Assembly (NCBI RefSeq): GCF_949987535.1
Contig: NC_080082.1
Location: 30,173,164 to 30,237,163 of the forward strand
Reading direction: 5' to 3'
Source: Balaenoptera acutorostrata
Taxonomy: Eukaryota; Chordata; Mammalia; Artiodactyla; Balaenopteridae
Length of the DNA: 64,000 bases
Part shown: positions 44,273-54,464 of the stretch, piece after piece
Layout: every line of letters starts with the position of its first letter
Position numbering within the stretch: the first letter of the stretch is position 1
Notes under the pieces: generated by a model
Database searches by the model: none
Told to the model about the DNA's origin: nothing
What the model saw: only the letters and a program-made list of their open reading frames with translations
Made by a program: the position numbers and the translations under genes

Positions 44273-44289
44273 ATTTGCATATATGCATG
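44273..44289. promoter_or_regulatory. Octamer plus paired POU-type site
   Basis: ATTTGCAT at 44273-44280 is an exact octamer. It runs into ATATGCATG, giving TTGCATATATGCA, close to the palindromic POU-dimer (MORE-type) arrangement with a 2-base spacer. tgcatatatgca at 44277-44288 is a perfect palindrome. Confidence 0.5.
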
Positions 44290-44509
44290 TTTCTGGTCTC
44301 TGATGAGATTAGGAGGTGCATATTTAATCAAAGCCTCCAGCGAGGCCGGGCCCTGGTAGGCAGACTCAAGGGGGGAAGAGGAAATGTCACAGCAAAGAGG
44401 GTGGGGTCCTGGGAGAAAGAGACTCTCAGAGCTGAGCCTTGTTTACAAAATCGGAGAGGGGCTGGCTGGGCTCTGTGGTTGGCAAACAGGGCTGAAGATG
44501 GAGGCAGAC

Positions 44510-44630
44510 TTGGTAGTGAGTAGCTTCTGCAGTAGCTGTCTATAAACCCTTGGACAAGTCCTGGCTTCTCCTTGAGGCTCAGTTGACCCTGTAAAATGGA
44601 GGGTTGGGGTGAGGCCATTGGACCCACTAA
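44510..44630 (+). mobile_element. MIR fragment
   Basis: 'acccttggacaagtcctggc' and 'cagttgaccctgtaaaatgg' follow MIR order weakly. Confidence 0.45.
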
Positions 44631-44884
44631 GGAATGGGCTGCAGATCCAAGTCCAAGGGGTCAGGGGTTCTGTCTTACAGGGAAGTACCCTTTTCCCACC
44701 AAGATGCCCAGCTTAAATAGAGGCCGGTGTGGGGTGGAAACTGCCATTTGCCCTTCTGATGAATAGGGATGCCTTGCTTTTTCTGGAGGAGAATGCTTAG
44801 AAATGATTCCAGGGTGAAATCTGTGCTCCTTGAGGTGTCTATTTCCCAAAGCGGAATACCCTGAAGGATGAGTTATGTTTACAT

Positions 44885-45112
44885 GTGTTCCTTGAACACA
44901 TCAAGTATTTTGCCCCCTCAGAACCTTTGCACTGGCTGTTCTCTCTGCCTGAAATGCTCTTCCCTTGTCGCTTACTCCTCAATTTCATTCATGCCTCTGC
45001 CGAAATGTTACCTCTTTGAATGGAAGTAACACCTGAGGCGGCAACCTGATCATCCTGGCTTCCCACACCGTCCCGGTTTCAATCCCTCTTGTCCGTGACT
45101 CTCTCCCCTACC
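44885..45112 (+). mobile_element. L2, left part of split copy
   Basis: 'agaacctttgcactggctgt' and 'cctgaaatgctcttcccttg' are the L2 ORF2 end landmarks in forward orientation. Confidence 0.82.
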
Positions 45113-45322
45113 CCATGGTTTCTCAATCTCCGAACTGTTGATATTTTGCACTGGATAATTCTTTGCCATGGAGGCTCTCCTGTGCATTTTAGAACATTTA
45201 GCAGCATTTCTTGGCTCTGCCCGTTAGATGCCAGTAGCATCCACCGTCCAAAGGTTGTGACGATCAAAAGTGTCTCCAAACATGCGTCCTGGGGGCAAAG
45301 TCTTTCTAGTTGAGAACCCTAG
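45113..45322 (-). mobile_element. MER5A hAT-Charlie element inserted in L2
   Basis: Reversed MER5A: 'ggtttctcaatctccgaact', 'tagatgccagtagcatccac' and 'ctagttgagaaccct' at the ends. About 210 bases, near full length. Confidence 0.82.
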
Positions 45323-45324
45323 TC

Positions 45325-45545
45325 GAACCTGTTTTATTTTTCTGTATGGGGCTTGGCACTACCTGAAATGTATTTTGCAGGTTTTTCTGATCATTTGTTT
45401 CTCGTCCATTTCCACTGCTGGAATGTGAGGTCTGCTCAGGCAGGGACCCTGTCTTGCCTTGTTCACCAGGGTGGCCCTAGCCTCAGAGTAGCACCTCACA
45501 TGTCAAGGAGCCCAGTGAATGCTTGTTGAATAAATAAGCGAGTGA
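45325..45545 (+). mobile_element. L2 3' end, right part of split copy
   Basis: 'ctgctcaggcagggaccctg' to 'cccagtgaatgcttgttgaa' and TAAATAAG is the L2 3' terminus that completes the copy at 44885. Confidence 0.85.
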
Positions 45546-45549
45546 GGAA

Positions 45550-45875
45550 AAAAAGTAGCTCCAGCGAGAGTGTGTTTTAAGATCCCTTTAATGTTTGTGG
45601 GCACGTGTGTAACAAGATGCAGAGATCTGTGCTCCTGTGGCAGCTGGTGCAAAAAGCCTTCCAGGGAGAGGCCAGTCTGCACCTGAACGGCACCATTCTT
45701 CATAAAGCCACTTTGGGCAGAGCTCCCCGAGGCTTCTCAAGGCCAGCTCCCACCTGGGTGTTCGAAAGGGGGTGAAATTGCTCTGGGTGAGACAGATACA
45801 GAACCCTCTGCTGGTTCTGACCACATTCAGAACAAAAACTAATGTGTGTAGAATGAAAGGCAGAGATCCTACAGG
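45550..45875. other. Unassigned sequence
   Basis: No gene or repeat recognised. Confidence 0.5.
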
Positions 45876-45879
45876 ACCT

Positions 45880-46270
45880 ACATCCCATACCTCTCTGTCT
45901 CTCATTTCCTTTATTCTCCCCTTTGTGAACTCTGCCCCTGCCACACTGGCCTCCTTGGTATTCCTGGAACACTGCAAGCATATGCTGCCTCAGGGCCTTT
46001 GCACTTGCTGCTGCCTCTCCCTGGGACACTCTTAAACTTCTTACATGGGTTATTTTCATGGCTTGCCTCCTTCCCAACTCCTTTAAGTGTCTACTCAAAA
46101 GTTGCCTTTGCAGGGAGGCCCTTCCTGTCTACCTCATTTATTTAATGCTCGTGTTGTCTGTCTTCCCCAGGAGAGTATCAGCTCCTCCAGGCAGGAGCTC
46201 TTGATGGTTTCATTCTCTGCTGCATCCCCAGCACCCAGACTATTGCTTGGCATGTTCTTGGTCATGTGTG
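45880..46270 (+). mobile_element. L2 3' region
   Basis: 'gcctcagggcctttgcactt', 'tgcctttgcagggaggccct' and 'tccccagcacccagactatt' are forward L2 landmarks. Confidence 0.85.
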
Positions 46271-46329
46271 GGTGTGCATGGGTGCATGGGTGTGACTTAT
46301 TTAACACTGTGACACCAGGGCGGAAAGCA

Positions 46330-46820
46330 ATGGCTGGCACACAGGTGGATGTTAAGGCTGGGTTCCCCAAGGCAGACCCTGAGATGGAGTCAGGTGAAAG
46401 TGATGCATTAGGAAGCATTTCTGGGAACAATCCACAGGGAGTGGAGAAGTGGGACAGGGAAGGGAAGGAGGCCAAGAGAGGGTGTGTATCTAGCAAAGTC
46501 CTACAGAGGGGACCTGGGGCTGGAGATAGCATGGGTCATACATTTGAGTTGTCCCTCTCAGGGACAGGTGAGGCAAAACCTTTCAACCCACACCCTTCAA
46601 GCTGCTCTAGAAGGATGTACTTTTCCAGGCGCTTCCAGGTCTCTGTGCATGCAGGCAAAGCGTGTTCCAGCAATTTGAGGGCAGCCCACTGACAAAAAGA
46701 CTCAGGTGTTGGCTCTTGGGAAAGATAGCACACCCAGAGCTGGCCTCCAGTGTGCAGCAAGGTGGGAGAAGGATCCCAGGGGATTGTGGGTGGAACTCTG
46801 ACAGCGTCTGCTACAATAGG
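46330..46820 (+). mobile_element. Ancient interspersed repeat, family A copy 4
   Basis: 'ggcagaccctgagatggagt', 'tgatgcattaggaagcattt' and a GGGAAGGGAAGG purine section resemble family A. The 201-codon frame at 46087-46692 spans this and the L2 and is a chance ORF. Confidence 0.35.
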
Positions 46821-47189
46821 CCTGCTCCGTATTGTTGAGTAAACGCTCCAGCCTAGCTCAATTGCAACCGGAACATTCTTGTAGCTAAAGAAATGGCATC
46901 ATTTCATGCTACCACACCTTTATCCCTTGCAACTCACAACTCACACGAAAATGAGGATAGCAGGACCTGCCTGCAGAGTTCGGCCTGGGCTAAATGAGTG
47001 GCATGTGCCCTGCACCCACATTCCTGCTCCCTGAGGCTCAGGCAGAGCTGCTCCAGCTCAAGGCTGGTTTGTCTGTTTTGCATCCTGAAGGTGGAGTCCG
47101 CAGAGACCCTGTCACTGGAACAGACCTCACTTTCATCTGCTTCCTCTGCTTCAACTCCAGTAAATTTCTGATTTGTCCTCTCACCCCAC

Positions 47190-47470
47190 CCCCCTGCCTT
47201 TACAGAGGCCGGGCCCTCTGCCTGGAATGTCCTCCTCACCATTTGCAACCTTGAAATGCATTTTCCTTCCTTCCCTCCTTCCTTCCTTCCTTCCGCTCAA
47301 ATATCACTTCTGAAGTGAGTGAACCCACCCTGCCCTCAGCTTCTATCACACAGGGCTGCTTTTGTTGGTCTCCCTGTTTGGGCAGCAGTCATGGCTCTGT
47401 CCCTCTGGCCTCTGGTGCTTGCCAGGTGCCTGGCATCCAGGACACGAGTGGCATATGCTTAATGAGTGAA
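47190..47470 (+). mobile_element. L2 3' end with internal (TTCC)n
   Basis: 'ggccctctgcctggaatgtc' and 'ggtgcctggcatccaggaca' are L2 landmarks. A (TTCC)n run at 47263-47294 sits inside. Confidence 0.65.
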
Positions 47471-47474
47471 CCCA

Positions 47475-47845
47475 TCGTCCAACCACCAAAAAAGGACAGC
47501 CGGAAGGAGAGATGCCACATAAACCTGAGTCCTTCTCCATGGTACCTTCTCCCACCCCACGTGGGCCTGGGATCAAGCATTGGGAGGCTGCTGTGGCCTT
47601 TGAGATTGCCACCGGGGACCCTCCCTTTCAGGACCCCTCCTCTCCGGCACCTATATTCTGTTCTGTTCCCCCCACCCCAGGTTCCTTCCTTTCAGCTCCC
47701 CCGCTTCCCCGGTTCCCCTTCCTCCCAGGGGTCTGCCCTGGTCTCCCTCCCATTCCTAGGGCCTCAGTGACCTCTCTCCACTTGATTTCCTGTGCCAGAA
47801 ACTTCTGGAACCAGATTAGACTCCAGTGCCCCAAGAGTTAACCAC
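47475..47845. other. C-rich unassigned sequence
   Basis: Pyrimidine-rich plus strand with opposed frames; no gene recognised. Confidence 0.5.
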
Positions 47846-47849
47846 CTCA

Positions 47850-48480
47850 AACTCAGCTCGCACTGTTCATTGTCAAATGGATTTCTCGGGCCAGCCAGAG
47901 TGCCGGGGAGCCCGGGCCGAGCTGGGTCGAGGGGAGGTTTATTTTTCTGCTGACTACCGTCTCCCAGTCGAGTATCTTTCCCAGGACAAATCTCTGGCCC
48001 CGTTTTCCCTGGCTCTCTCTCCCCGTATAAAAACAACTTTATCTCTAAAGAGCAAATAACACCCAGCGCTCATAACAGATGCCAAGAACTGTTTCTGTTT
48101 TGATTTTTGAAAATAAAAATTCAACTGTGTTCAATAAAATTCAGAAGCCGCTTCCCTCTGTGGAAATTAAAGGAATCCAAGACGCCGGAGAAGCCACCGA
48201 CCTTCCTAATTAAAGCTGCAGCAACGGCGGGAATCTGCTTCCTACAACCAGCCCGCTCTTGCTGAGCAGAGAACAAAGCCGACCCCCATCAATATTTCAT
48301 TCTCTCTTTTCTTCCACGATAACAATGCTGTGTGTTCTGAGTGCGCCCCCCAAAAAAGACATGCAGAGCTATGTTAATTAGGGTTTAAATAATTGACGCC
48401 CTAGATCTCACTCTGTTTCCGGAAGTGTGCAAGATGGGTTGTTGGCTCAGCTCATAATTGCATCTGTTCGAAGTCACAGC
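47850..48480. promoter_or_regulatory. Best candidate conserved noncoding element
   Basis: About 630 bases free of recognisable repeats. It contains 'ataaaaacaactttatc' near 48028, CTAATTAAAG at 48206-48215, AATATTTCA near 48292, TTAATTA at 48374-48380 and an ETS-type CCGGAAGT at 48419-48426, with scattered CpG. The low repeat content in an otherwise L2/MIR-dense stretch, and the clustering of distinct factor motifs, suggest a developmental enhancer. Conservation was not tested. Confidence 0.48.
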
Positions 48481-48484
48481 CTCT

Positions 48485-48755
48485 GTCTGTCTGTCCAATT
48501 TGACAGGTACAGACTTAGGGAAAGACTAGTCCCAGTTCCCAGAAATTGCTTCCATGCTGAGGTTTTGGCTGGTTTTTTGCTTTGAGCTGTAGACCGGAGT
48601 CTGATAAGATGTGTTAACTTGGGGCCTACTCAGAGGAGGGGAGCTCTGCACCTTTTCCCGTCCGGGCCACCCCCAGGCCTCTGACCCCATTCTGGGCACC
48701 CACTCTGGATGCTTGACATGCAGGAAAGTCATAGCAAACAGTCTTTCAGTGGAAG
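48485..48755. other. Unassigned sequence
   Basis: No gene or repeat recognised. Confidence 0.5.
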
Positions 48756-48756
48756 A

Positions 48757-48880
48757 ATGGAGAGAAGAGAGGGAGGGAGAATGAAAGGGAAGGATAGAGA
48801 GAAGGAGGGAGAAAGGATAAATGGATGGATGGATTCATGGATAGCTGGATGGATGGGTGGATGGATGGATGGATGGATGA
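48757..48880. repeat. Purine tract followed by (GGAT)n
   Basis: G/A-rich 48757-48819, then GGAT tetramers 48820-48880 with a few changes. Confidence 0.9.
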
Positions 48881-49011
48881 GTCTTTCCCGTGGGCCCATG
48901 GTGATTTATCTCCTCCTAGATGGGACATTTAAAACATGGTAGCTAGTCTATCCATAGGTCCTTATGTGCAGGTAGTACCTTAGTACTTTGTTCTATAAAC
49001 ACTGATGAGAG

Positions 49012-49205
49012 GAGCTATGGTGTCATGGTTAAGAGAATGAACTCTGGGCCAGACTATCAGGGTTGGAATCCCAGCTCTGCCACTTACTAGCTGTATACCT
49101 TGGACAAGGTTCTTGGCCTCTCTGTGCCTCAGTTTCCTCATCTGTAAAATGAGGATAGTAATAGTACCTACCTCATAGGGTTAGATGTGTTTACATCAAA
49201 TATAA
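49012..49205 (+). mobile_element. MIR SINE, well preserved
   Basis: 'tcatggttaagagaatgaac', 'ccacttactagctgtatacc' and 'cctcatctgtaaaatgagga' make this one of the clearest MIRs in the window. Confidence 0.92.
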
Positions 49206-49209
49206 ACCA

Positions 49210-50030
49210 CTATCGCTATTTCAGTTGTTCAGTACGAAGGATTGAATTTCAGGCAGCAAAGCACAGAGGGTAGGGGAGAGACCTCTGGGGGGACTTCCAG
49301 GGACTGCAATACCTAAAGGCATAAAGACAGCCAAGGCACAGAGTTTCGGTGGGTAGAGAGGGGACTAAGGCTGCGAATCACTGTGCTAAAGACATACCGA
49401 GCAAGGCTCTTTTGGCTGCTGGGAGGACTAGCGACGGCCCACCGTGTGGATGGCCATTCTTTGTGGGGGTCTGCATCTGTTCCCTCTTTTCTGGGTAACT
49501 CTGTTCTTTTTGAAGACGTACCCGACCCTACCCATCTCCATGTGGTCCTTGTTGGATTAACACATCTCAAGCCAGGTCCCATGACCGCAGATGAGAACTA
49601 AAGGGGAAAAGGCTCTCTGTGTGCACTGAGGTTCAGAAACCCTCGTGGCTGTCACCTTGTTACCCATGGGGAGAGCCTGCCAGTGGGTGAGGCCAGCACA
49701 GAGTAGAGCAGGGCTGAGAGACAGAATGAGAGTCACTGTTCTTAAATGTGTTCCGCTGTCCCAAAGCTCAGGCTTCTCTCCCTATAATTGAAGAGCCCTG
49801 AAGGATGTGCCCACCTTCCTTCCTTCCACCTGCCCAGCCCTGGCCCTGGCCGAACCTCCCTGGGTCCACCCCACACATCTGCTGGTACCAGTGTGACTAA
49901 CCTCCAGGAACCTGGCCTTTCTTGAGCCTTTGCAATGTCCATTAAACATTCATCTTTGGGCCCAGAACAGCAGATAGAGGATAAACATGGTGCCTGGGTC
50001 TAAGATGTACACTAGCCTAGCCCAGGAGAT
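49210..50030. other. Unassigned sequence
   Basis: No gene or repeat recognised. Confidence 0.5.
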
Positions 50031-50034
50031 TGAC

Positions 50035-50300
50035 ACACTCAAGGTCCTACCCCAGGGCCTTTGCCCATGCTGAGCCTCAAGCAGGAATCTCATCTCCTAT
50101 GTGCCCAATGAAACCTTCCCTATTGCTTCAGGTCCAGCTGAGATGCCACTTCCTCCAGCAGCCCTACTGTGATGCCCCCTTGTGGAGTTCCCCCTCCTCT
50201 GGTCTGTCCTTTCCTGAGACACTTAGCTGGTCGTCTTGGTGCTGTCTATGTCTGTCTGTCTGTTTCCTCTGCCAACACTCCCAGCTGCTCCCCAGGGGTT
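50035..50300 (+). mobile_element. L2 fragment
   Basis: 'ccccagggcctttgcccatg' and 'gctgagatgccacttcctcc' are forward L2 steps. Confidence 0.65.
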
Positions 50301-50479
50301 GCCACTCTATAAGACACAGTTATCACCCACTCTGTGAGACACCTATCCCCAGTTTGAGGTCCCTGCATCTTCCTTGTCTCGGTTTCGTTGTCCGGCCGCT
50401 GGGGACACATCAGGTGGGGCTATTCTCCCATTTCTGTACATTGTCCCAGGACTTCTGATCAGACCTGTCTTTGACACCA

Positions 50480-50645
50480 TCGTGAGGCTGGGAGAGCTGC
50501 CACAGATCATGGAGTCCATCCCCCAAGCCCATTCTATAGATGAGGAAACTGAGACCCAGAGAGGGACAGTGACTTATACAAAGACACTCAGCAAGTCGGG
50601 GATGAAGCTGGGCCCTGAACCCAGGGCTCCTGATGTTCAGGGCCG
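50480..50645 (-). mobile_element. MIR SINE
   Basis: 'ctatagatgaggaaactgag' and 'gggccctgaacccagggctc' are reversed MIR landmarks. Confidence 0.75.
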
Positions 50646-50919
50646 GGCTTTCATTCTCCACGTGGCAGCTGCAGGTGTCACGGCCTCTGGCTTCACCTGT
50701 CATGGCCACTGCTCTCTCCAAGGTCACCTGGAAGTGGACTTCTTGTTCCTAAATCTAATAAGTACATCAGTCCTTAGTTGGTTTGGAGCCTTGATGGCAT
50801 GTGACAGTGTTAATCCCTAGGTCCTCCCTCAAGCACGCCCTTCCCTGACACCTTGCTTTGTGGTGTCCCCACTTCTCTGGCTGATGCTTCTCAGTATCCT
50901 TCAAGGTACCTCTTTCTCA

Positions 50920-51186
50920 GCCCAGGCCCCAATCATCAAAGTTCCTCAGGGCTTGGTCCTTTCTTTTGCTCTGTTCTCCCCTCCCCTCCCCTCTCTTCCT
51001 TCCACTGAACCCTCTCCTTCTGGACACCGGCATGGACTCCCATGGACCCACTAACCATTTCTAGACCTTCAGTATAGGCTAAGACCCCTCATCTAAGCCT
51101 CAGACTTGTCTGTCCCACTGCTCACCTGGCAGCACCAAGCAGGCTTCTGTCCTACAGCCACTTCAACTCAGCACATCACAAGCGGA
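50920..51186 (+). mobile_element. L2, left part of split copy
   Basis: 'gttcctcagggcttggtcct' and the following text resemble the L2 ORF2 C-terminal region, interrupted by a MIR. Confidence 0.5.
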
Positions 51187-51425
51187 ACAATGCGAAGTGG
51201 TCCAGACCACAAACTCTAGAGCCAGACTGGCTGTATTCAGATCCTGGCCCTGACGCTTGCCGGCTGTGCAGCCTTGGGCCAGGTGCTTAACCACTCTCTG
51301 CCTCACTTTCTCCATCTGTAAAGCGGGAATAATGACAGTACCTGGCTCATTAAGTTGTAGGGCGGATTAATGACTTCATGTAGGGAAAGCACCTTAGAAC
51401 AGCCCTGGATCCGAGTGAACGTTAC
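51187..51425 (+). mobile_element. MIR SINE inserted in L2
   Basis: 'ctctagagccagactggctg', 'tttctccatctgtaaagcgg' and 'cttagaacagccctggat' span a near full-length MIR. Confidence 0.85.
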
Positions 51426-51429
51426 GTGG

Positions 51430-51885
51430 ATTTTTCTGTTGTTCCTAATATTGCCTCCTCTTCCCTGCAGCTTGTCCCTCCTCAGCTTTCCCCTCTCAGC
51501 AAATGGTGCCGCCGTCCACCCTGGAAACGGGCTGTCTTCCTGGTACCTTGTCCCTTCCTTACGGCTGCGTATGTCATCATCCGATGCAATGCATTCCCCC
51601 TGCTGAATACTTTTCAATAACGTCCACTTCTCACCTTCCCACTGCCACCTTCCTGGCCCTCACCCCCTCCTCTCTCTCCTGGGCTGGCAGCAGCCTCCTA
51701 ACTGGTCTCTCGGTCTCTACCATTGGCCTCCTTCAATCTGCCCTCCACCCAGAAGCAGATTTATGCCCTCCAGGATAAAGTCCCAGTGTCTGAGCGTGGC
51801 CTCCGAAGCCCCTCGCCATCAGGCTCTGCTGACGCCCCCTCCTCACCTCCTCCTATTCTATCAGCCATCAGCCGGACTGCTTAAC
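51430..51885 (+). mobile_element. L2, right part of split copy
   Basis: 'ctctcagcaaatggtgccgc', 'gcctcctaactggtctctcg' and 'aggataaagtcccagtgtct' are strong L2 ORF2 landmarks continuing from 51186. Confidence 0.8.
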
Positions 51886-51889
51886 GCGG

Positions 51890-52135
51890 GCCTTTGGACC
51901 TGCAGCTCCATCCACCTGAAATCCACTTTCTCCTCCCATTCCCTCCCCCCCGACTTCTTCCTTCCCGTCTCCTCCTCCCCCTCGTCCCCTCCAGAGCCTC
52001 CCTGCCTCCCCACGACTCCTCTGCCAGGACTCCACTGGAACACCCGCGGCCTCCTGGCTCACCCCTGTGCCGGTCCCAGCCCTACTAGGCTGGAGTCGTC
52101 TGTCAGCCCCACCAGACTCCGAGAACCACAAGAGC
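51890..52135. other. Pyrimidine-rich unassigned sequence
   Basis: Possibly further L2 sequence; landmarks are weak. Confidence 0.4.
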
Positions 52136-52139
52136 CATG

Positions 52140-52805
52140 GATTAATTTTCTATCACCGCTTTAAAAGTTACCACAAACTCAGCAGCTTAAAACAACACAC
52201 ACTTGTTACCTCATAGTTTCCCTGGGTCGGGGGACCGGGCACAGCCTAGCTGGTCCTCCGCCCAGGGTCTCACAAGTCTGCATTTAGGACGGCCAGCAGG
52301 CTCCACGGTGCCGTTGGTTGTTGGCCGGACTCAGATGCTTGAAGCTGTGGGCCTGAGGTCCTTGCTTTTTCGCTGGCTGTCAGCTAGGGGTTGGGGAGGG
52401 GGTAACCAGGGGATGCTCTCAGCTTCAAGAGGTCGCCCACAGTTCCCTGTCACATGGCCTTTTCGTAGCCCCTCCCACACACGGCAGCTTACTTCTTCAA
52501 AGCAGAGGAGAAATTCTTTCTCTTCAAGAGGGGCCCAGTCACTCTTTTAAAGACTTTTCACCTGATTCAGTCAGGCCCACCAGGATAATCTCCCTTTTGA
52601 TTAACTCAAAATTAACTAAAAATCCACTGATTTGAGACTTTAATTACATCTGAAAAAAATCCCTTCACCTTTGCCATATAATAAAACCTGATCACAGAGT
52701 GAAATCCCATCCTATTCTCAAGGTCTGCCCATGCTCAAGGGGAGGGCATTATACAGACCATGTATGCAGGGGGCAGGAATCCTGGCCACCAGCTTAGAAT
52801 TCTGT
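52140..52805 (-). mobile_element. Ancient LTR-like repeat, family E copy 6
   Basis: 'aagttaccacaaactcagca' with GCTTAAAACAACAC, 'caggcccaccaggataatct' and 'ttcacctttgccatataata' follow an MLT1/ERVL-like LTR order read in reverse. The most complete copy of the type in the window. Confidence 0.6.
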
Positions 52806-52814
52806 CTCCCACGA

Positions 52815-52925
52815 GGGGGACCTTGGCTACCTTACCAACACCATGTTTCTAGCCCCTGGCACATGACAGGTGCTCATAACCTTCTTTGAACATGTGAATG
52901 AATGAATGAATGAGTCAAATGGCTG
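52815..52925 (+). mobile_element. L2 3' end
   Basis: 'ctagcccctggcacatgaca' to (TGAA)n at 52896-52912 is the L2 3' terminus. Confidence 0.75.
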
Positions 52926-52929
52926 TGAG

Positions 52930-53335
52930 GCTCAGACCTTCTTCTTTGGGAAGGAAAGGTAGGATAGAATTACAGATTAGTCTGGAAGGTGACCCCTGAT
53001 TCACCACCTAATCAACTCCTTTGAAGAGACCTTCAGTTGCCATTTGTCCTGGCACAGACCAGGCTGGACACAGGGAGACACAATCCCTTTCACTCCTCAG
53101 AGGTGAGCTGATGGAGGTCACTTGAGTGTAGCCAAGCTACAGAAGGTTGGCTTCCCCAGTGTCCCCCAGGCCACCCCAAAGTGAGAAGAGACCTCCCCTT
53201 TGCCAGGAGCCAGCTTACTTGTTTCTTTGTGCCCCCATGTTGGCACACATTGTGTCCGGCTAGAGCCAGTGAAGGATCCCAGGGGACACCCTGACTTTGG
53301 GCAGGAATCAGGGATTGTGTGCAGTGAGCTGTGAG
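52930..53335. other. Unassigned sequence
   Basis: No gene or repeat recognised. Confidence 0.5.
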
Positions 53336-53339
53336 GAGT

Positions 53340-53475
53340 CGCTCGCTGAGAGGCCCGTGGTATCCTTTATTTATTTGCATTGAAATATTTATTGAGATGT
53401 GAGGCATCTATAATAGATTTGTCAGCCACTCGGGCGGGCCTGCTGGGGGACAAATCTGGGTGGCCTCTCTCCTAG
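53340..53475. promoter_or_regulatory. Candidate regulatory element with octamer
   Basis: An exact octamer ATTTGCAT at 53373-53380 lies within TTTATTTATTTGCATTGAAA, followed by ATATTTATTGAG and 'tataatagatttgtcagcca'. Repeat-free between L2 and MIR fragments. Confidence 0.35.
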
Positions 53476-53489
53476 GCATCACTATTCAT

Positions 53490-53600
53490 TCAGTGAATAA
53501 CTCACCTGGAAAACATTTCCTGGGGATCCACTGCAGACCAGGCACTGTGCTATGGAATCAGATTGGGTCACTGCCTTTGCGGAGGAGAGGGAGACGAAGA
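53490..53600 (-). mobile_element. L2 3' fragment
   Basis: 'ccactgcagaccaggcactg' following TTCATTCAGTGAATAAC is reversed L2. Confidence 0.55.
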
Positions 53601-53607
53601 GGGGGCA

Positions 53608-53822
53608 GGGGAGAAACTCGTGTCCATTGAATGCCTACTGTGCGCTAGGCATTTTATACATATCATCTCACTTGATTGTCACAGCAGCCCCATGATGTAG
53701 GTGGCATAATTATGTCTCCTGTAGAGATGAAGAAGGTGAGGTTCAGAGAGGTTAAGTAACTTGCCAAAGGTCACACAGTCTCACTTAAAAGTTCAAGATC
53801 TTTCCATCAAGCCATGCCTCCT
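53608..53822 (-). mobile_element. MIR SINE
   Basis: 'atgcctactgtgcgctaggc', 'cagagaggttaagtaacttg' and 'aggtcacacagtctcactta' are reversed MIR landmarks. Confidence 0.9.
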
Positions 53823-53967
53823 GAGACCTGAACTGAGAGCTCTTTATAAATTTCAACGACTAAAATAAGTTTAGGGGTGGGGTGTAAGGATAGGCAGTGG
53901 ACTTGGGGTGGAGCACGGGGAGGAGATGAGGGGACCAAACCCCAGAGGAGAAGCTAGTGATGGGAAA

Positions 53968-54205
53968 ATCATTGTGGTCCTCATTGGCTGAGCCCTCACT
54001 CTGTGCCAGCTCCTGTTCAGAGCAGTTTAGTTCATTCCAGCCTCCCAACAACCCTCTAGGGTGGCTATTATAACCTTCATTTTATGGGTGAAAAAATGGA
54101 GCTCAAGCTGGCAAAGCAACTTGCCCCAGCTCACCAGGTACAAAGTGGCTGAGCTGGGATTCGAAGCCAGGGTTCTGTTTCTGGGTGCATCTGGGAAATG
54201 GTTCA
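53968..54205 (-). mobile_element. MIR SINE
   Basis: 'cattttatgggtgaaaaaat' and 'gctgggattcgaagccaggg' mark the second of three same-strand MIRs. Confidence 0.88.
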
Positions 54206-54221
54206 CGGAAACAACAAGGCT

Positions 54222-54462
54222 TCCTGGGTCCTGACTCTGACCAGGCAGCTACTCAGAGACCTTTATACGCATTGGCTCATCCTGTCTTTACAAGCACCCC
54301 TGTGAGTCATGCATTGTCAGTAGCCCCGTTTTATGGAGGGGGAAATTAAACCATGGAGCGGTAAGGTCCATCACACGGCCAGGGAGGGACAGAGATGGGA
54401 TTTGAATCCAGGCAGTCTGGAGCCCAGAGCCAACCCTTGTGCTACCCTACTAAGTGTCGGGG
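54222..54462 (-). mobile_element. MIR SINE
   Basis: 'gttttatggagggggaaatt' and 'gggatttgaatccaggcagt' mark the third same-strand MIR. Confidence 0.88.
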
Positions 54463-54464
54463 CT

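Noticed and set aside
46087..46692. 201-codon plus-strand frame
   Set aside because: Begins in an L2 3' end and continues through an old interspersed repeat; no domain.
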